Shown in pieces: positions 55,600-64,000 of a DNA stretch of 64,000 bases (position 1 is the stretch's first letter; each line of letters opens with the position of its first letter). Under the pieces are notes generated by a model, which was not told the DNA's origin, made no database searches, and worked only from the letters and a program-made list of their open reading frames with translations. Source of the DNA: Streptomyces sp. CB02959 (GTDB lineage Bacteria > Actinomycetota > Actinomycetes > Streptomycetales > Streptomycetaceae); NCBI RefSeq assembly GCF_002803155.1, contig NZ_NNBP01000004.1:124985-188984 (forward strand), given 5' to 3'. Both the position numbers and the translations under genes were made by a program.

Positions 55600-58500
55600 C
55601 CGGCCCTCCTCAGGGAGACGAGGTCGGCGAGTTCGGCGTCGGTCAGTTCGGTGAGCGCGCTTTCGCCACCGGAGAGCACCGCGTCGGCGAGCGCCCTTTT
55701 GGCGGCGAGGAGTTGGGCGATGTTGTCCTCCACGGTGCCCTCGGTGATCAGCCGGTGGACCTGGACGGGCTGGGTCTGGCCGATGCGGTAGGCGCGGTCG
55801 GTGGCCTGCTCCTCCACCGCGGGGTTCCACCAACGGTCGTAGTGGATGACATGTCCGGCGCGAGTGAGGTTCAGCCCGGTGCCGGCCGCCTTCAAGGACA
55901 GCAGGAAGACCGGTGTCCGGCCCGACTGGAAGCGGTCGACCATCTTCTCCCGTTCGGCCACCGGGGTGCCGCCGTGCAGGAGTTGGCTGGGGATGCCCCG
56001 ACCCGCGAGATGGCGTTCGAGCAGCCGCGCCATTCCGACATACTGCGTGAAGACCAGAGTGGCGCCGCCCTCCGCCAGGATGGTGGCCAGGAGTTCGTCG
56101 AGCAGTTCGAGCTTCCCGGAGCGCGCGGCGAGTCCCGGGGCGGTCTCCTTGAGGTACTGCGCGGGATGGTTGCAGATCTGCTTCAGGGCGGTGAGCAGCT
56201 TCATCACCAGGCCGCGCCGCGCCATGCCCTCGGCGCCCTCGATCCTCGCGAGGGTCTCGCGCACCACGGCCTGGTACAGCGCGGCCTGTTCGCGTCCGAG
56301 CGGAACCGGGTGGTCCGTCTCGGTCTTGGGCGGGAGTTCGGGCGCGATCCCCGGGTCGGACTTCTTGCGGCGCAGGATGAACGGGCGTACCAGTCTGGCC
56401 AGCCGTTCCGCCGCCCGTGGGTCCTCGCCGCCCTCGACCTCCCGGGCGTGCAGCGCACGGAACGTCTTGAGCGGGCCGAGGAGCCCTGGGGTCGTCCAGT
56501 CCAGCAGCGCCCACAGCTCGGACAGGTTGTTCTCGACGGGTGTGCCGGTGAGGGCGATGCGCGCCGGGGCGTTGATGCCGCGCAGCGCCCGGGCCGTCGA
56601 GGACCGCGGATTCTTCACGTGCTGCGCCTCGTCGGCGACGACCCACGCCCAGGTGCGTCCGGCGAGTGCGGCGGCGCTGCTGCGCATCGTCCCGTAGGTC
56701 GTCAGCACGAAGCCGCTGTGCACGCCGTCGAGGCTGCGGCCCGCCCCGTGGAAGCGGTGCACGGGCGTGCCGGGGGCGAAGCGTTCGATCTCGCGCTGCC
56801 AGTTGCCGAGCAGGGAGGTGGGGCAGACGACGAGGACGGGGGCGGTGGGCCGCCGGTGGAGGTGGAGCGCGATGACGGTGATGGTCTTGCCCAGGCCCAT
56901 GTCGTCGGCCAGGCAGCCGCCCAGCCCGATGGAGACAATGGTGTCGAGCCATGCCATGCCGCGCAGTTGGTAGTCGCGCAGGGTCGCGCGGAGGCCGGGC
57001 GGCTGGGGCAGCGGGCGTGCCCGGGTGGTGAGCCGGCCGCGCAGGGCGGCGAGCGCGCCCAGGGGCACCACCTCGACCTCTTCGCCGTCCACCTCCGTGC
57101 TGCCGTCGAGCGTCGCGGCGAGCGCCCGGGCCGGGTCCAGATAGCCCAGTTCGCGTTTGCGCGCCTTACGGACCAGTGCGGGATCGATCAGGACCCACTG
57201 GTCGCGCAGTCGGACCACCGGGCGATGCGCCTCGGCAAGGATGTCCATCTCCGCCTCGCTGAGCGGTACGCCGTCCATGGCCACCTGCCAGCGGAACTGC
57301 GCCAGTGCGCCGGCGTCGAAGAAGCCGAAGCCGTCCGCCGCCGACCCCGGCGCGGGGCGCAGCACCGTCGTCGCGGTCAGGCCGCGGCTCAGCTCCTTGG
57401 GCCAGTGGACGGCCACCCCGGCGGCGCCGAGGCGCGGCGCGGCCTCCCCCAGCAGCTCGGACAACTCGTCCTCGCTGAGCGGGAGTACGTCGGGGACGGG
57501 GCGCTCCAGGAGACGGTCGAGCGGGGGCCAGACACGGGCGGCCCGGCGCAGCGCGAGGAGCGTATCGGCGTGGGACCGCGGGCCGAAGGCGTCGGGCGCC
57601 TCGCCCTCCCACAGCTGGCGCGCGTCCACCATCAGGGTGGGGTCGGTGAGGCTGTGGACCTGGAGGACTGCCGCCGCCGCTCGGCGTTCCTCGGCACCGG
57701 CGTGCGCCGCCGGCCCTCCCCCGGCCTCGCTCTCCGGGCCCCCGTCCGTCGTCGCGCCGTCTCCCTCTCCCGCCGTGTCGAAGAGCTGGTGCGGGGCGAG
57801 GTCGAGACGGAGCGAGAGCCGCACACCGGCGTCGACACCGGCCGCGACCTCGGCCGCCCACTCCCGGGCGGCCGGGAGGTACTGCGGCGCCGTCGCGGCG
57901 AACGGGGCACCGGCCACCAGCGCCGCGGCCGGGGTGCGCGGCAGGGTGTCGACGACGGCGTCCACGAACTGCCGTACCAGGCCGAACGGATCGGGCAACT
58001 GGAGAGGCCGGCTGCCGGGGAGCGGTGCGGCGTACGCCTCGCCGGGCATGGCGGCGGCGATGGCCCGTAGATGGGCGACGTCGTCCGGGTCGAGCGGACC
58101 GGCCCGCCAGGCGTCGGTGTCGTCGCCGGTCAGGCCGGGCAGGAGTCTGCCGCGGGCGGCCAGGTGCAGGGCGTGCAGGGTGGCCGCGCCCCAGCAGGCC
58201 GCGGCCGGGTGGGCGTCCGGCGCGCGCCGGGCCCGGACCAGAACCGGAACGGCCTCGGTCAGGGTGAGCACCAGCGCGGGCACCGTACGGCTGCGTGCCC
58301 CGTTGCCGTGGCGCCGGGCCACGGCGAGCCGTGTGACCACACCTCCCGGCTCCCCCTCGCCCCCGGCCGCGGCGTCGGGGAGCGGCCCGCCGTCCGGCCG
58401 CCAGAAGGCCACCGTCCCGGCGCGCGGCGTGGGAGCGGGCAGGAAGACCGCGGCGCACCCCTCGACGGCCGCGATCAGGTCGCCGACTCCGCCGTCGACC

Positions 58501-58694
58501 GTCTCAGCCACCCCGGGCGCCCTCTCGGCAGGGGTGACCGACGGCCGGGGCGCCCCTCTCGACGCCTCCTGCCACCTCGCCATGCCATCCCCTGCCGTCG
58601 GGTCCTTCCACGCCGGTAACGGCGCGCGCCGGGCCCGTCGCGCCCGGATACCTTCTGCTGCTCCCCCGACCTGCGAGTCTACGGTCGTCGCCAT
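55596..58694 (-). CDS. SNF2/SWI2-family DEAD-like helicase
   Basis: A 1032-residue protein. The start at ATG 58694 has GGGGGAGGA four bases upstream; a GTG at 58511 (MAETVDGGVGDL) is an alternative. The N-terminal half is the bacterial SNF2-associated domain. The helicase core shows CLADDMGLGKTITVIAL (Walker A) near residue 590, WVVADEAQHVKNPRS (DEAQ), LTGTPVENNLSELWALLDW, LEDDLL-type motif IV region TLVFTQYVGMARLLERHL, and motif VI DRAYRIGQTQPVQVHRLI. Such enzymes remodel protein-DNA complexes or recycle RNA polymerase (RapA/HepA-like). First gene of SNF2-SWIM-helicase-associated; a damage-type promoter with an imperfect -10 lies upstream. Confidence 0.9.
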   Translation of the reverse strand: MATTVDSQVGGAAEGIRARRARRAPLPAWKDPTAGDGMARWQEASRGAPRPSVTPAERAPGVAETVDGGVGDLIAAVEGCAAVFLPAPTPRAGTVAFWRPDGGPLPDAAAGGEGEPGGVVTRLAVARRHGNGARSRTVPALVLTLTEAVPVLVRARRAPDAHPAAACWGAATLHALHLAARGRLLPGLTGDDTDAWRAGPLDPDDVAHLRAIAAAMPGEAYAAPLPGSRPLQLPDPFGLVRQFVDAVVDTLPRTPAAALVAGAPFAATAPQYLPAAREWAAEVAAGVDAGVRLSLRLDLAPHQLFDTAGEGDGATTDGGPESEAGGGPAAHAGAEERRAAAAVLQVHSLTDPTLMVDARQLWEGEAPDAFGPRSHADTLLALRRAARVWPPLDRLLERPVPDVLPLSEDELSELLGEAAPRLGAAGVAVHWPKELSRGLTATTVLRPAPGSAADGFGFFDAGALAQFRWQVAMDGVPLSEAEMDILAEAHRPVVRLRDQWVLIDPALVRKARKRELGYLDPARALAATLDGSTEVDGEEVEVVPLGALAALRGRLTTRARPLPQPPGLRATLRDYQLRGMAWLDTIVSIGLGGCLADDMGLGKTITVIALHLHRRPTAPVLVVCPTSLLGNWQREIERFAPGTPVHRFHGAGRSLDGVHSGFVLTTYGTMRSSAAALAGRTWAWVVADEAQHVKNPRSSTARALRGINAPARIALTGTPVENNLSELWALLDWTTPGLLGPLKTFRALHAREVEGGEDPRAAERLARLVRPFILRRKKSDPGIAPELPPKTETDHPVPLGREQAALYQAVVRETLARIEGAEGMARRGLVMKLLTALKQICNHPAQYLKETAPGLAARSGKLELLDELLATILAEGGATLVFTQYVGMARLLERHLAGRGIPSQLLHGGTPVAEREKMVDRFQSGRTPVFLLSLKAAGTGLNLTRAGHVIHYDRWWNPAVEEQATDRAYRIGQTQPVQVHRLITEGTVEDNIAQLLAAKRALADAVLSGGESALTELTDAELADLVSLRRAG

Positions 58695-58843
58695 GTCGTC
58701 CTCCCCCGTCGTTCTGCGGCGGCCACGACGCGCTCAAGCGGTCGCGGCGCACTCCTCGGTCGACTGCCCCACTCCCCTCCCTTCCGCGCCATCCGCCACG
58801 GCCTTCCGCGCCGCTTCCGCCGTCTCGGCTCTGCGTGATGTCG

Positions 58844-58866
58844 AGGAAAGCAGACACCACTGACAA
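58844..58866 (-). promoter_or_regulatory. Degenerate RecA-NDp/PafBC-type promoter for the SNF2 operon
   Basis: The minus strand has a perfect TTGTCAGTG and 8-base spacer, but the -10 position is TTTCCT, lacking the A of TAnnnT. It lies about 150 bases before the SNF2 ATG. Confidence 0.4.
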
Positions 58867-59046
58867 TCCACCCGCGCACAGCCGCCCGCGGAGCCCGCAC
58901 ACTGCACCGCTGCCCCCACCCGCATCCGCAAGCCCCCTCCCGACCAGCGCAGATCCACCCGCACAACGCCTCGCGAACAACGCGGAAAATGCCCCGGCGA
59001 AGTTATCCACAGGCCGAGCGCACCTCACCCACCCGCACACCAAAGC

Positions 59047-59063
59047 GATTACAGTCAGTAATC
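59047..59063. promoter_or_regulatory. Inverted repeat upstream of the UvrD-like helicase
   Basis: GATTAC-N5-GTAATC, perfect 6-bp arms in a locally AT-rich stretch about 90 bases before the helicase start. A possible operator. Confidence 0.4.
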
Positions 59064-59152
59064 GAATCGCGGCACGGTGGCTCGCTGCGACGCACCACTC
59101 ACCGTGCATCACGCCACCGGAGCGACAGTTCCGACCCCATCGAGGAGCACCC

Positions 59153-60703
59153 ATGCGCATCCCGACCCCCGAACAGACCGCCGCCGCCGAGGCCTTTCCG
59201 ACCGGCGCCCATCTCGTGATCCAGGCCGGAGCCGGCACCGGCAAGACGACGACCCTGGCGATGCTGGCGCACACCGCACGGCGGCAGCGCCGCACCGGCC
59301 GCTACGTCGCGTTCAACCGCGCCGTCGCACGCCACGCCGCCCGGACCTTCCCCACCGAGGTGGCCTACGGAACCGCCCACGCCCTCGCGTACGCCGCGGT
59401 GGGCAGGCACTACCAAGCGCGGCTGAACGCCCCCCGCCAGGCAGGCTGGCGCATCGGTGCCGCCCTGGGGGTCGATGACGGCATGCGCTTACACATCGGC
59501 CCGCGCAAGGTCGACAACAAGGCCCTCTCGCACACCGTCCTGCGCACCGTCACCCGCTTCCGCCAATCCGCCGACAGGAAGATCGCCCACCACCACGTCC
59601 CGCCGCTGCGCGGAGCCGAATCCGAGCCGCTGCACGCCCAACTCTCCGGCCTCGTCCTGCCGTACGCCCGCAAAGCCTGGGCCGATCTGCGCCACCCCGA
59701 CCACGGCGTGGTCCGCTTCGAGCACGGCCACTACCTCAAGATGTGGGCACTGGGCGACCCCGTCATCCCAGCGGACTTCCTCCTCCTCGACGAGGAGCAG
59801 GACACCGACCCGGTCGTCGAACAGGTCCTCACCGCGCAGCGCGATCACGCGCAGCTGGTCCTGGTCGGGGACTCCGCGCAGGCCGTCTACGGCCGGCGCG
59901 GCGCCCGCGATGTGATGACCGGCTTCGACGGCATCCACCTCAGCCTCTCCCGGTCCTTCCGCTTCGGCCCCGCCCTCGCGGCCGAGGCCAACCGCTGGCT
60001 GACGATCGTCAGCGCCCCCATCCGCCTCACGGGGTCGCCCCACCGGGAGACCGAGTTGTGCCGCCTCCCCACACCCGAGGCGATCCCGTGCCGGACGGAC
60101 GTGGGCGCCATGGTCGAAGTGATACGTCAGCTGGAGGCAGACCGGCGGGTCGCGCTCGCCGGGGGCGGGGAGAGCCTGAGCGCCCTGGCCCGCGCCGCCC
60201 ACGACCTCGCGTCGGGACGGCGCACCGCCCACCCCGAGCTGGTGCTCTTCGAGTCCTGGTCCGAGCTCCGCGGGTACGCGGAATTCGACCCGGCCGGCCG
60301 CGATCTGCTGCCCCTGGTGGAGCTCCTCGACGAACATGGCGCAGACGCCGTACTACGCGCCTTGGATCAGCTCTCCCCCGAGGAGTCCGCCGAGGTCACG
60401 GTGTCCACGGCGCACCGCGCCAAAGGCCGCGAGTGGTCGAGCGTACGCATCGCGGACGACTTCACCGGTCCCGATGATCTCGACGAGCACGACGAGGACG
60501 GCACCCCACTGCCCGGTCCGGTGGACCTCGACGAGGCATGCCCGGCCTATGTCGCGGTGACCCGCGCCCGGTCGCGGCTCGACATCGGCGGACTGTCATG
60601 GATCAACACCCACCCGGCCGGCGATCCGCGCCCCGGAACCAACGTCCCGGAGCCACGACGGCCCAGGAACCCACCCGCCACCACCCGGAAACCGGCAACG
60701 TGA
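59153..60703 (+). CDS. UvrD/Rep-type superfamily 1 helicase
   Basis: The 516-residue protein starts at ATG 59153 (MRIPTPEQTAAAEAF) with GAGGAG upstream. SF1A motifs in order: Walker A GAGTGKTT at residues 26-33, motif II LLDEEQDTDP near residue 215, motif III GDSAQAVYGRRGARD near residue 239, motif IV SLSRSFRFGPALAAE, motif V VSTAHRAKGREWSSVRI near residue 417, and motif VI AYVAVTRARSRLDI near residue 465. The short length resembles FBH1-like or AddA-like helicases more than full UvrD, and no RuvC/nuclease domain follows. It is divergent from the SNF2 operon. Confidence 0.87.
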   Translation: MRIPTPEQTAAAEAFPTGAHLVIQAGAGTGKTTTLAMLAHTARRQRRTGRYVAFNRAVARHAARTFPTEVAYGTAHALAYAAVGRHYQARLNAPRQAGWRIGAALGVDDGMRLHIGPRKVDNKALSHTVLRTVTRFRQSADRKIAHHHVPPLRGAESEPLHAQLSGLVLPYARKAWADLRHPDHGVVRFEHGHYLKMWALGDPVIPADFLLLDEEQDTDPVVEQVLTAQRDHAQLVLVGDSAQAVYGRRGARDVMTGFDGIHLSLSRSFRFGPALAAEANRWLTIVSAPIRLTGSPHRETELCRLPTPEAIPCRTDVGAMVEVIRQLEADRRVALAGGGESLSALARAAHDLASGRRTAHPELVLFESWSELRGYAEFDPAGRDLLPLVELLDEHGADAVLRALDQLSPEESAEVTVSTAHRAKGREWSSVRIADDFTGPDDLDEHDEDGTPLPGPVDLDEACPAYVAVTRARSRLDIGGLSWINTHPAGDPRPGTNVPEPRRPRNPPATTRKPAT

Positions 60704-60850
60704 GAGACCGCACGGTCCGGAACGGCACACCACGAGGAACACCCACGGGAAAGGAGGAACGCCACGGGAAAAGCGTCCGCCGGGACGGAGCAAACGGCAC
60801 ATGACGGACGTCTCGATCAGGAGGATGCTGGAGGTGGGAGATGGAGAGCG

Positions 60851-61156
60851 ATGCGCTCGGGTGATGAACCTCTGCACGCACGCAGCCCGCTTCGAATGCG
60901 GTGCGGGTTGGCGCTGTGGGGGCTGCTGTGGGCCACCGCCGGCACCGTGGCCTTCGTGATGGCCGGCCGGCCGCAGTGGGCGGCCGCGTGCGCCGCCCTG
61001 GCCGCCGTGGCCGCCACCGATCTGGTCATGGTGATCCGGCACATCCACCAAGGGCCGCACTACCAACCCGGCAGGAACATCCCGCCCTACGAACCCGACC
61101 GGGGTCGCAACGAGATACGTGGGACTGCCGGGCGGCGGCGCGGCTTCAGACCGTAG
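60851..61156 (+). CDS. Small membrane protein, DUF6343-like
   Basis: A 101-residue protein beginning MRSGDEPLHARSPLRMRCG. Two hydrophobic helices (about residues 19-39 and 44-61) are followed by the charged tail HIHQGPHYQPGRNIPPYEPD. From memory this matches the Streptomyces DUF6343 family, of unknown function. A GGAGA-type Shine-Dalgarno precedes the ATG. It could be co-transcribed with the helicase 150 bases upstream, but it is equally plausible alone. Confidence 0.75.
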   Translation: MRSGDEPLHARSPLRMRCGLALWGLLWATAGTVAFVMAGRPQWAAACAALAAVAATDLVMVIRHIHQGPHYQPGRNIPPYEPDRGRNEIRGTAGRRRGFRP

Positions 61157-61201
61157 CCACAGCCGCCACCCGACGGCGGACGACCGGTTCCTCAGCGGTG
61201 G

Positions 61202-61612
61202 TTACCCGGCGGCGTCATCCGGACCGACCGCGCGGCCCCCGTTGCCCCGGTCCGGCGCGAAGTCGGCGGCCTCGAGGAAGTCCGGGCGCGGTTCGAGGGC
61301 TGCGGCCAGGCGGAAGTGACGCAGCGCCTCGTCGGGACGGCTAGCGCGTTCCAGGGTGCGGCCGAGAGCGAAGTGGGCGAAGGAATTGTCCGGTTCGCGT
61401 TCCAGCACGATCTGGAACTGCAGCTCGGCGCGGCGGAGTTGGGCGGAGAGAAAGAAGGCACGGGCGCGCAGCAGTCGCGCCGCGGTGTTCTCGGGGTGTG
61501 CGGCGATGACCGAATCCAGCAGCTGGATCGCGCCGCGCGGATCGCGGGCGGACAGCAGTTGCTCCGCGGCACGGTAATCAATGACGTGTGTCTCGGGACT
61601 GCGCTCAGGCAC
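61202..61612 (-). CDS. Tetratricopeptide repeat protein
   Basis: A 136-residue protein with about three TPR-like units: DYRAAEQLLSARDPRGAIQL, DSVIAAHPENTAARLLRARA followed by FFLSAQLRRAELQFQ, and LEREPDNSFAHFALGRTLER followed by PDEALRHFRLAAALEPRPDF. It has no signal peptide or catalytic domain, so it is a cytosolic protein-protein adaptor. The C-terminus is Gly/Asp/Arg-rich. The start is ATG at 61612. Confidence 0.88.
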   Translation of the reverse strand: MPERSPETHVIDYRAAEQLLSARDPRGAIQLLDSVIAAHPENTAARLLRARAFFLSAQLRRAELQFQIVLEREPDNSFAHFALGRTLERASRPDEALRHFRLAAALEPRPDFLEAADFAPDRGNGGRAVGPDDAAG

Positions 61613-61821
61613 GGGCCGTCTCCTCTCCGGGTGGCGTCGGGCAGGTCAGGAAGGACCATGCTCCGTACCGCGATCTGTGCGGTACAGCGACCACGTCGTC
61701 AACACACGGGTCTGTTGCCGCATTCCCGGTCCGGCGGGCTCGTCCCGCCGGGTGCCCCCGGCTACCGGTGGCGCGTCCCGCACCGACGTCAGCCCCTCAC
61801 GCTGACGCCGATGCACCACCG

Positions 61822-62268
61822 CTAGAGGCTGATGTGGTACGCCTTGCGCAGCGTCTCGTGCACCGTCCATCGCGTCCGGTCACCCTCGCGCAGGACGCAG
61901 GCGTCGCCCGGCCCCACCTCCAGGACCTGGCCGCCCTCGACCTCGATGGTGGCGCGCCCGCTGACGACCACGAACAGTTCGTTCGCCTCGGTGTCCGTCA
62001 CGACACCCGGTGTGATCTGCCAGATGCCCCGGATCTGGCGGCTGTCCGGCGACTCCCACAGCACCTTGCCGGTCACCACCGGGTCACCGGAGACGATCTG
62101 TTCGGGGTCGAGGGGCTCCGGCTCCAGATCGGCGTCCGCGAGTCCGGGGACATTCACCACGAATGATGCGGGGGCAGCACCGGCGGCGTCGGCGGCCGGG
62201 CCGGAGTCCCCGGCGGTGGTTCCGGGGCCGGTGGCAGGGGTCTGGGGATCAAGCTCGGTAGTTGTCAT
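61822..62268 (-). CDS. Cupin-domain protein (DUF861/EutQ-like)
   Basis: ATG at 62268 (MTTTELDPQTPATGPG) gives 148 residues. After a disordered 35-residue start, a single small cupin barrel is seen: WESPDSRQIRGIWQITPGVV, then ANELFVVVSGRATIEVEGG, then EVGPGDACVLREGDRTRWTV, with the E-x-x-G and GD-x-x motifs. The His metal ligands of the first cupin motif are absent, as in many DUF861 proteins. The function is unknown. It is the gene after coaE on the same strand, with only 23 bases between. Confidence 0.85.
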   Translation of the reverse strand: MTTTELDPQTPATGPGTTAGDSGPAADAAGAAPASFVVNVPGLADADLEPEPLDPEQIVSGDPVVTGKVLWESPDSRQIRGIWQITPGVVTDTEANELFVVVSGRATIEVEGGQVLEVGPGDACVLREGDRTRWTVHETLRKAYHISL

Positions 62269-62291
62269 GGCGGTGAGGCTATCGTCCGGCC

Positions 62292-62882
62292 TCAGGCACC
62301 CCTCAGGCGCTCCCACACCTCGCGGACCTGGGGCTCCAGCGCCTCCAGCGGACCGTCGTTGTCGATCACCAGATCGGCCACGGCCAGCCGTTGCTCGCGG
62401 CTGGCCTGCGCCGCCATCCGCTGCGCCGCCTCGTCCTGCGACATGCCCCGCAGCCGCACCAGCCGGTCCAGTTGGGTCTGCGGTGCCGCGTCGACGACCA
62501 CCACCAGGTCGTAGAGCGGCGCCAGGCCGTTCTCCGTCAGCAGCGGCACGTCGTGGACCACCACGGCGTCCGGCCCGGCCGACCCTTCGAGTTCAGCCGA
62601 CCGCACCCCGACGAGCGGATGCACGATCGCATTGAGCGCCTTGAGCTTCTCCTGGTCGGAGAAGACCAGCGCGCCCAGCTTCGGCCGGTCCAGGGTGCCG
62701 TCCGGCGCGAGGACGTCCGCCCCGAATTCCTCGACCACCGCCGCGAGTCCGGGGGTCCCCGGCTCGACGACCTCGCGTGCGATCTTGTCCGCGTCCACGA
62801 TCACCGCACCGTACGACGCCAGCAGTCGCGACACTTCACTCTTGCCGGCGCCGATCCCGCCGGTCAGCCCCACCTTCACCAT
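62292..62882 (-). CDS. coaE: Dephospho-CoA kinase
   Basis: Phosphorylates dephospho-CoA at the 3' ribose hydroxyl, the last step of CoA synthesis. The 196-residue protein has the P-loop [16 protein letters not shown] at residues 6-21, then the adenylate-binding [19 protein letters not shown], and [20 protein letters not shown] near residue 108, all classic CoaE landmarks. It lies downstream of the PAC2 gene on the same strand, the conserved Streptomyces order next to rpsA. Confidence 0.95.
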   Translation of the reverse strand: MVKVGLTGGIGAGKSEVSRLLASYGAVIVDADKIAREVVEPGTPGLAAVVEEFGADVLAPDGTLDRPKLGALVFSDQEKLKALNAIVHPLVGVRSAELEGSAGPDAVVVHDVPLLTENGLAPLYDLVVVVDAAPQTQLDRLVRLRGMSQDEAAQRMAAQASREQRLAVADLVIDNDGPLEALEPQVREVWERLRGA

Positions 62883-63148
62883 GGCCCCACGCTATACGGC
62901 CCCTGCCGCGAAACGACGCCCGGGCGCCGCCCCGTACGCAACCGGAGCCACACCGCCCGAAGACGGCCCACCCGCAAACACCTCAGCCCGGAGTCCCACG
63001 GCGAGCCCCACCGGCCCGGGCGTGGGCCACCGGCACGGGACGAGAGGCGACCGGCTGCCCCCGTACAGCCCGCCAACCAGCCTTACTGGGGCGGCAGTTG
63101 GCAGCCGACATCCGGCCTTCCCCTCCAAGCCCCGCCCATCGTCCCGCC

Positions 63149-64000
63149 TCAGATCACGCCCCCGCCGCCCTCGGCCTCGCGCTCCGCCAGGAATTGTTCG
63201 AATTCGCGTCCGATCTCGTCCGCCGACGGGAGTTCCACCGGCTCGGCGACGAGATTGCCCCGGGTCTCCGCCCCGGCCACCGCGTCGTACTGGTGCTCAA
63301 GACCGCTGACCAGGGCGACCAGTTCCTCATCGCCCTCGGAGATCTGCCGCTCGATCTCCTCCTGCGTCCGCAGCGCCTCCGTGCGCAGCGCGTGCGCGGC
63401 GCTCGGCAACACCAGGCCGGTGGCGGCCGTCACCGCCTCCAGAGCGGTGAGCGCGGCGTCCGGGTACGCGGACCGGGCGATGTAGTGCGGCACGTGCGCC
63501 GCCACGCCCAGAACGTCGTGGCCCGCCTCGGCCAGCCGGAATTCGATGAGGGACTCGGCACTGCCGGGCACCTGGGCCTCGTCGAAGAAGCTGCTGTGCC
63601 CCGGCATCAGGTCGGTGCGGTTGCCGTGCGGCGTGAGACCCACGGGCCGGGTGTGCGGAACGCCCATCGGAATGCCGTGGAAGTTGACCGACAGCCGGAC
63701 GCCGAGCCGCTCCACCATCTGCCGGACCGCCGCCGCGAACCGCTCCCACTCGACATCCGGTTCGGGCCCGGACAGCAGCAGGAACGGCGCACCGGTGGCG
63801 TCCTCGACCAGATGCAGTTCGATGCTCGGGGTCTCGTACGCGGTCCAGCGGTGCCGTTCGAAGGTGAGCAGCGGGCGGCGCGCCCGATAGTCGACCAGCC
63901 GGTCGTGGTCGAAGCGGGCCACGACCCGATGCGGCAGGCCGTCCAACAGCCTGTCCACGATCTGATCGCCGGTCTCACCGGCGTCGATGTAGCCGTCGAA
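63149..64000 (-). CDS. PAC2-family protein, 5' end outside window
   Basis: The frame is open to the window edge ([14 protein letters not shown] just inside it), so only the start is missing. At least 283 residues are present. The PAC2 (proteasome assembly chaperone) family layout is seen: [20 protein letters not shown] near the N-terminus, [20 protein letters not shown], the [13 protein letters not shown] block, and [18 protein letters not shown]. Actinobacterial members are cytosolic with unknown function, some near proteasome or carboxylate-amine ligase genes. It precedes coaE. Confidence 0.9.
   Translation of the reverse strand, partial: FDGYIDAGETGDQIVDRLLDGLPHRVVARFDHDRLVDYRARRPLLTFERHRWTAYETPSIELHLVEDATGAPFLLLSGPEPDVEWERFAAAVRQMVERLGVRLSVNFHGIPMGVPHTRPVGLTPHGNRTDLMPGHSSFFDEAQVPGSAESLIEFRLAEAGHDVLGVAAHVPHYIARSAYPDAALTALEAVTAATGLVLPSAAHALRTEALRTQEEIERQISEGDEELVALVSGLEHQYDAVAGAETRGNLVAEPVELPSADEIGREFEQFLAEREAEGGGGVI

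Larger units (their letters stand above)
58695..59152. other. Divergent region between the SNF2 operon and the UvrD-like helicase
   Basis: About 460 bases without a supported gene. It contains the degenerate damage-type promoter (58844-58866), a single DnaA-box-like TTATCCACA at 59003-59011, and the inverted repeat at 59047-59063. Base composition is less GC-rich than around it. Confidence 0.5.

Noticed and set aside
59003..59011. Single DnaA-box-like TTATCCACA
   Set aside because: One copy only, with no cluster and no AT-rich unwinding region; not an origin.

Overview
The window is high-GC actinobacterial chromosome, almost certainly Streptomyces. Third codon positions are nearly always G or C, GTG starts and leaderless starts are common, and it carries WhiA, a mycothiol-dependent isomerase family enzyme, an RbpA-type RNA polymerase binder, and a gene order (zwf-opcA-pgl, pgi, secG-tpiA-pgk-gap, whiA-yvcK-rapZ-uvrC, uvrA, uvrB, glpQ, ogt, coaE) that I remember from the Streptomyces core chromosome. 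No tRNA, rRNA, insertion sequence, prophage or CRISPR array was seen.

Layout. 1-2.6 kb: end of zwf, opcA, pgl (oxidative pentose phosphate entry). 2.6-9.9 kb: pgi, an MFS exporter, rbpA-type gene, secG and the tpiA-pgk-gap glycolytic block. 10-15.2 kb: the overlapping uvrC-rapZ-yvcK-whiA operon. 15.3-18.4 kb: a secreted papain-like protease with an anchored partner, an HTH protein and a Rieske protein. 18.4-23.2 kb: a polyol/sugar utilisation cluster (transporter, dehydrogenase, LacI regulator, PfkB kinase) around a 28-bp palindromic operator. 23.3-31.7 kb: uvrA, a TetR/FAD-monooxygenase pair, a mycothiol-dependent enzyme, an MBL hydrolase and TerC. 31.8-37 kb: two TerD-domain genes and uvrB. 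37-41 kb: glpQ, ogt, DUF1697, MazF-like and a degenerate uridine kinase-like gene. 41-51.9 kb is the most accessory-looking part: a small protein with an amyloid-type motif, IclR regulator, quinone oxidoreductase, FAD oxidoreductase, a glycosyltransferase-like gene flanked by tandem repeats, an NLR-type (NB-ARC/TPR) protein and a divergent RNA ligase. 51.9-60.7 kb: a three-gene SNF2/SWIM/helicase-associated operon and a divergent UvrD-like helicase. 60.8-64 kb: small membrane protein, TPR protein, cupin, coaE and the start of a PAC2 gene.

Two things stand out. First, one promoter element, TTGTCRGTG-N8-TAnnnT, occurs six times with perfect consensus, each time just upstream of a gene start: uvrC, uvrB, ogt, the MFS exporter, the NLR gene and an unidentified reading frame. 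A seventh copy with an imperfect -10 precedes the SNF2 operon. This is the LexA-independent DNA-damage promoter known as RecA-NDp, recognised by PafBC in mycobacteria, so a sizeable damage regulon can be read from sequence. For uvrB, uvrC and ogt the -10 element lies 7-8 bases before the start codon, so these mRNAs should be leaderless.

Second, the damage-promoter NLR carries near its N-terminus an 18-residue motif (SGTAHGLVVQAGVIEGDV) that matches, position for position, a motif at the C-terminus of a 150-residue helical protein 7 kb away (SGGSHGMVMQVGLVSGDV). This is the pattern expected of bacterial amyloid signalling between an NLR sensor and a small cell-death effector. A DNA-damage-inducible NLR/amyloid effector pair, next to an RNA ligase, is the best candidate here for an undescribed system. 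Functions are from reading conserved motifs by eye; no search was run.
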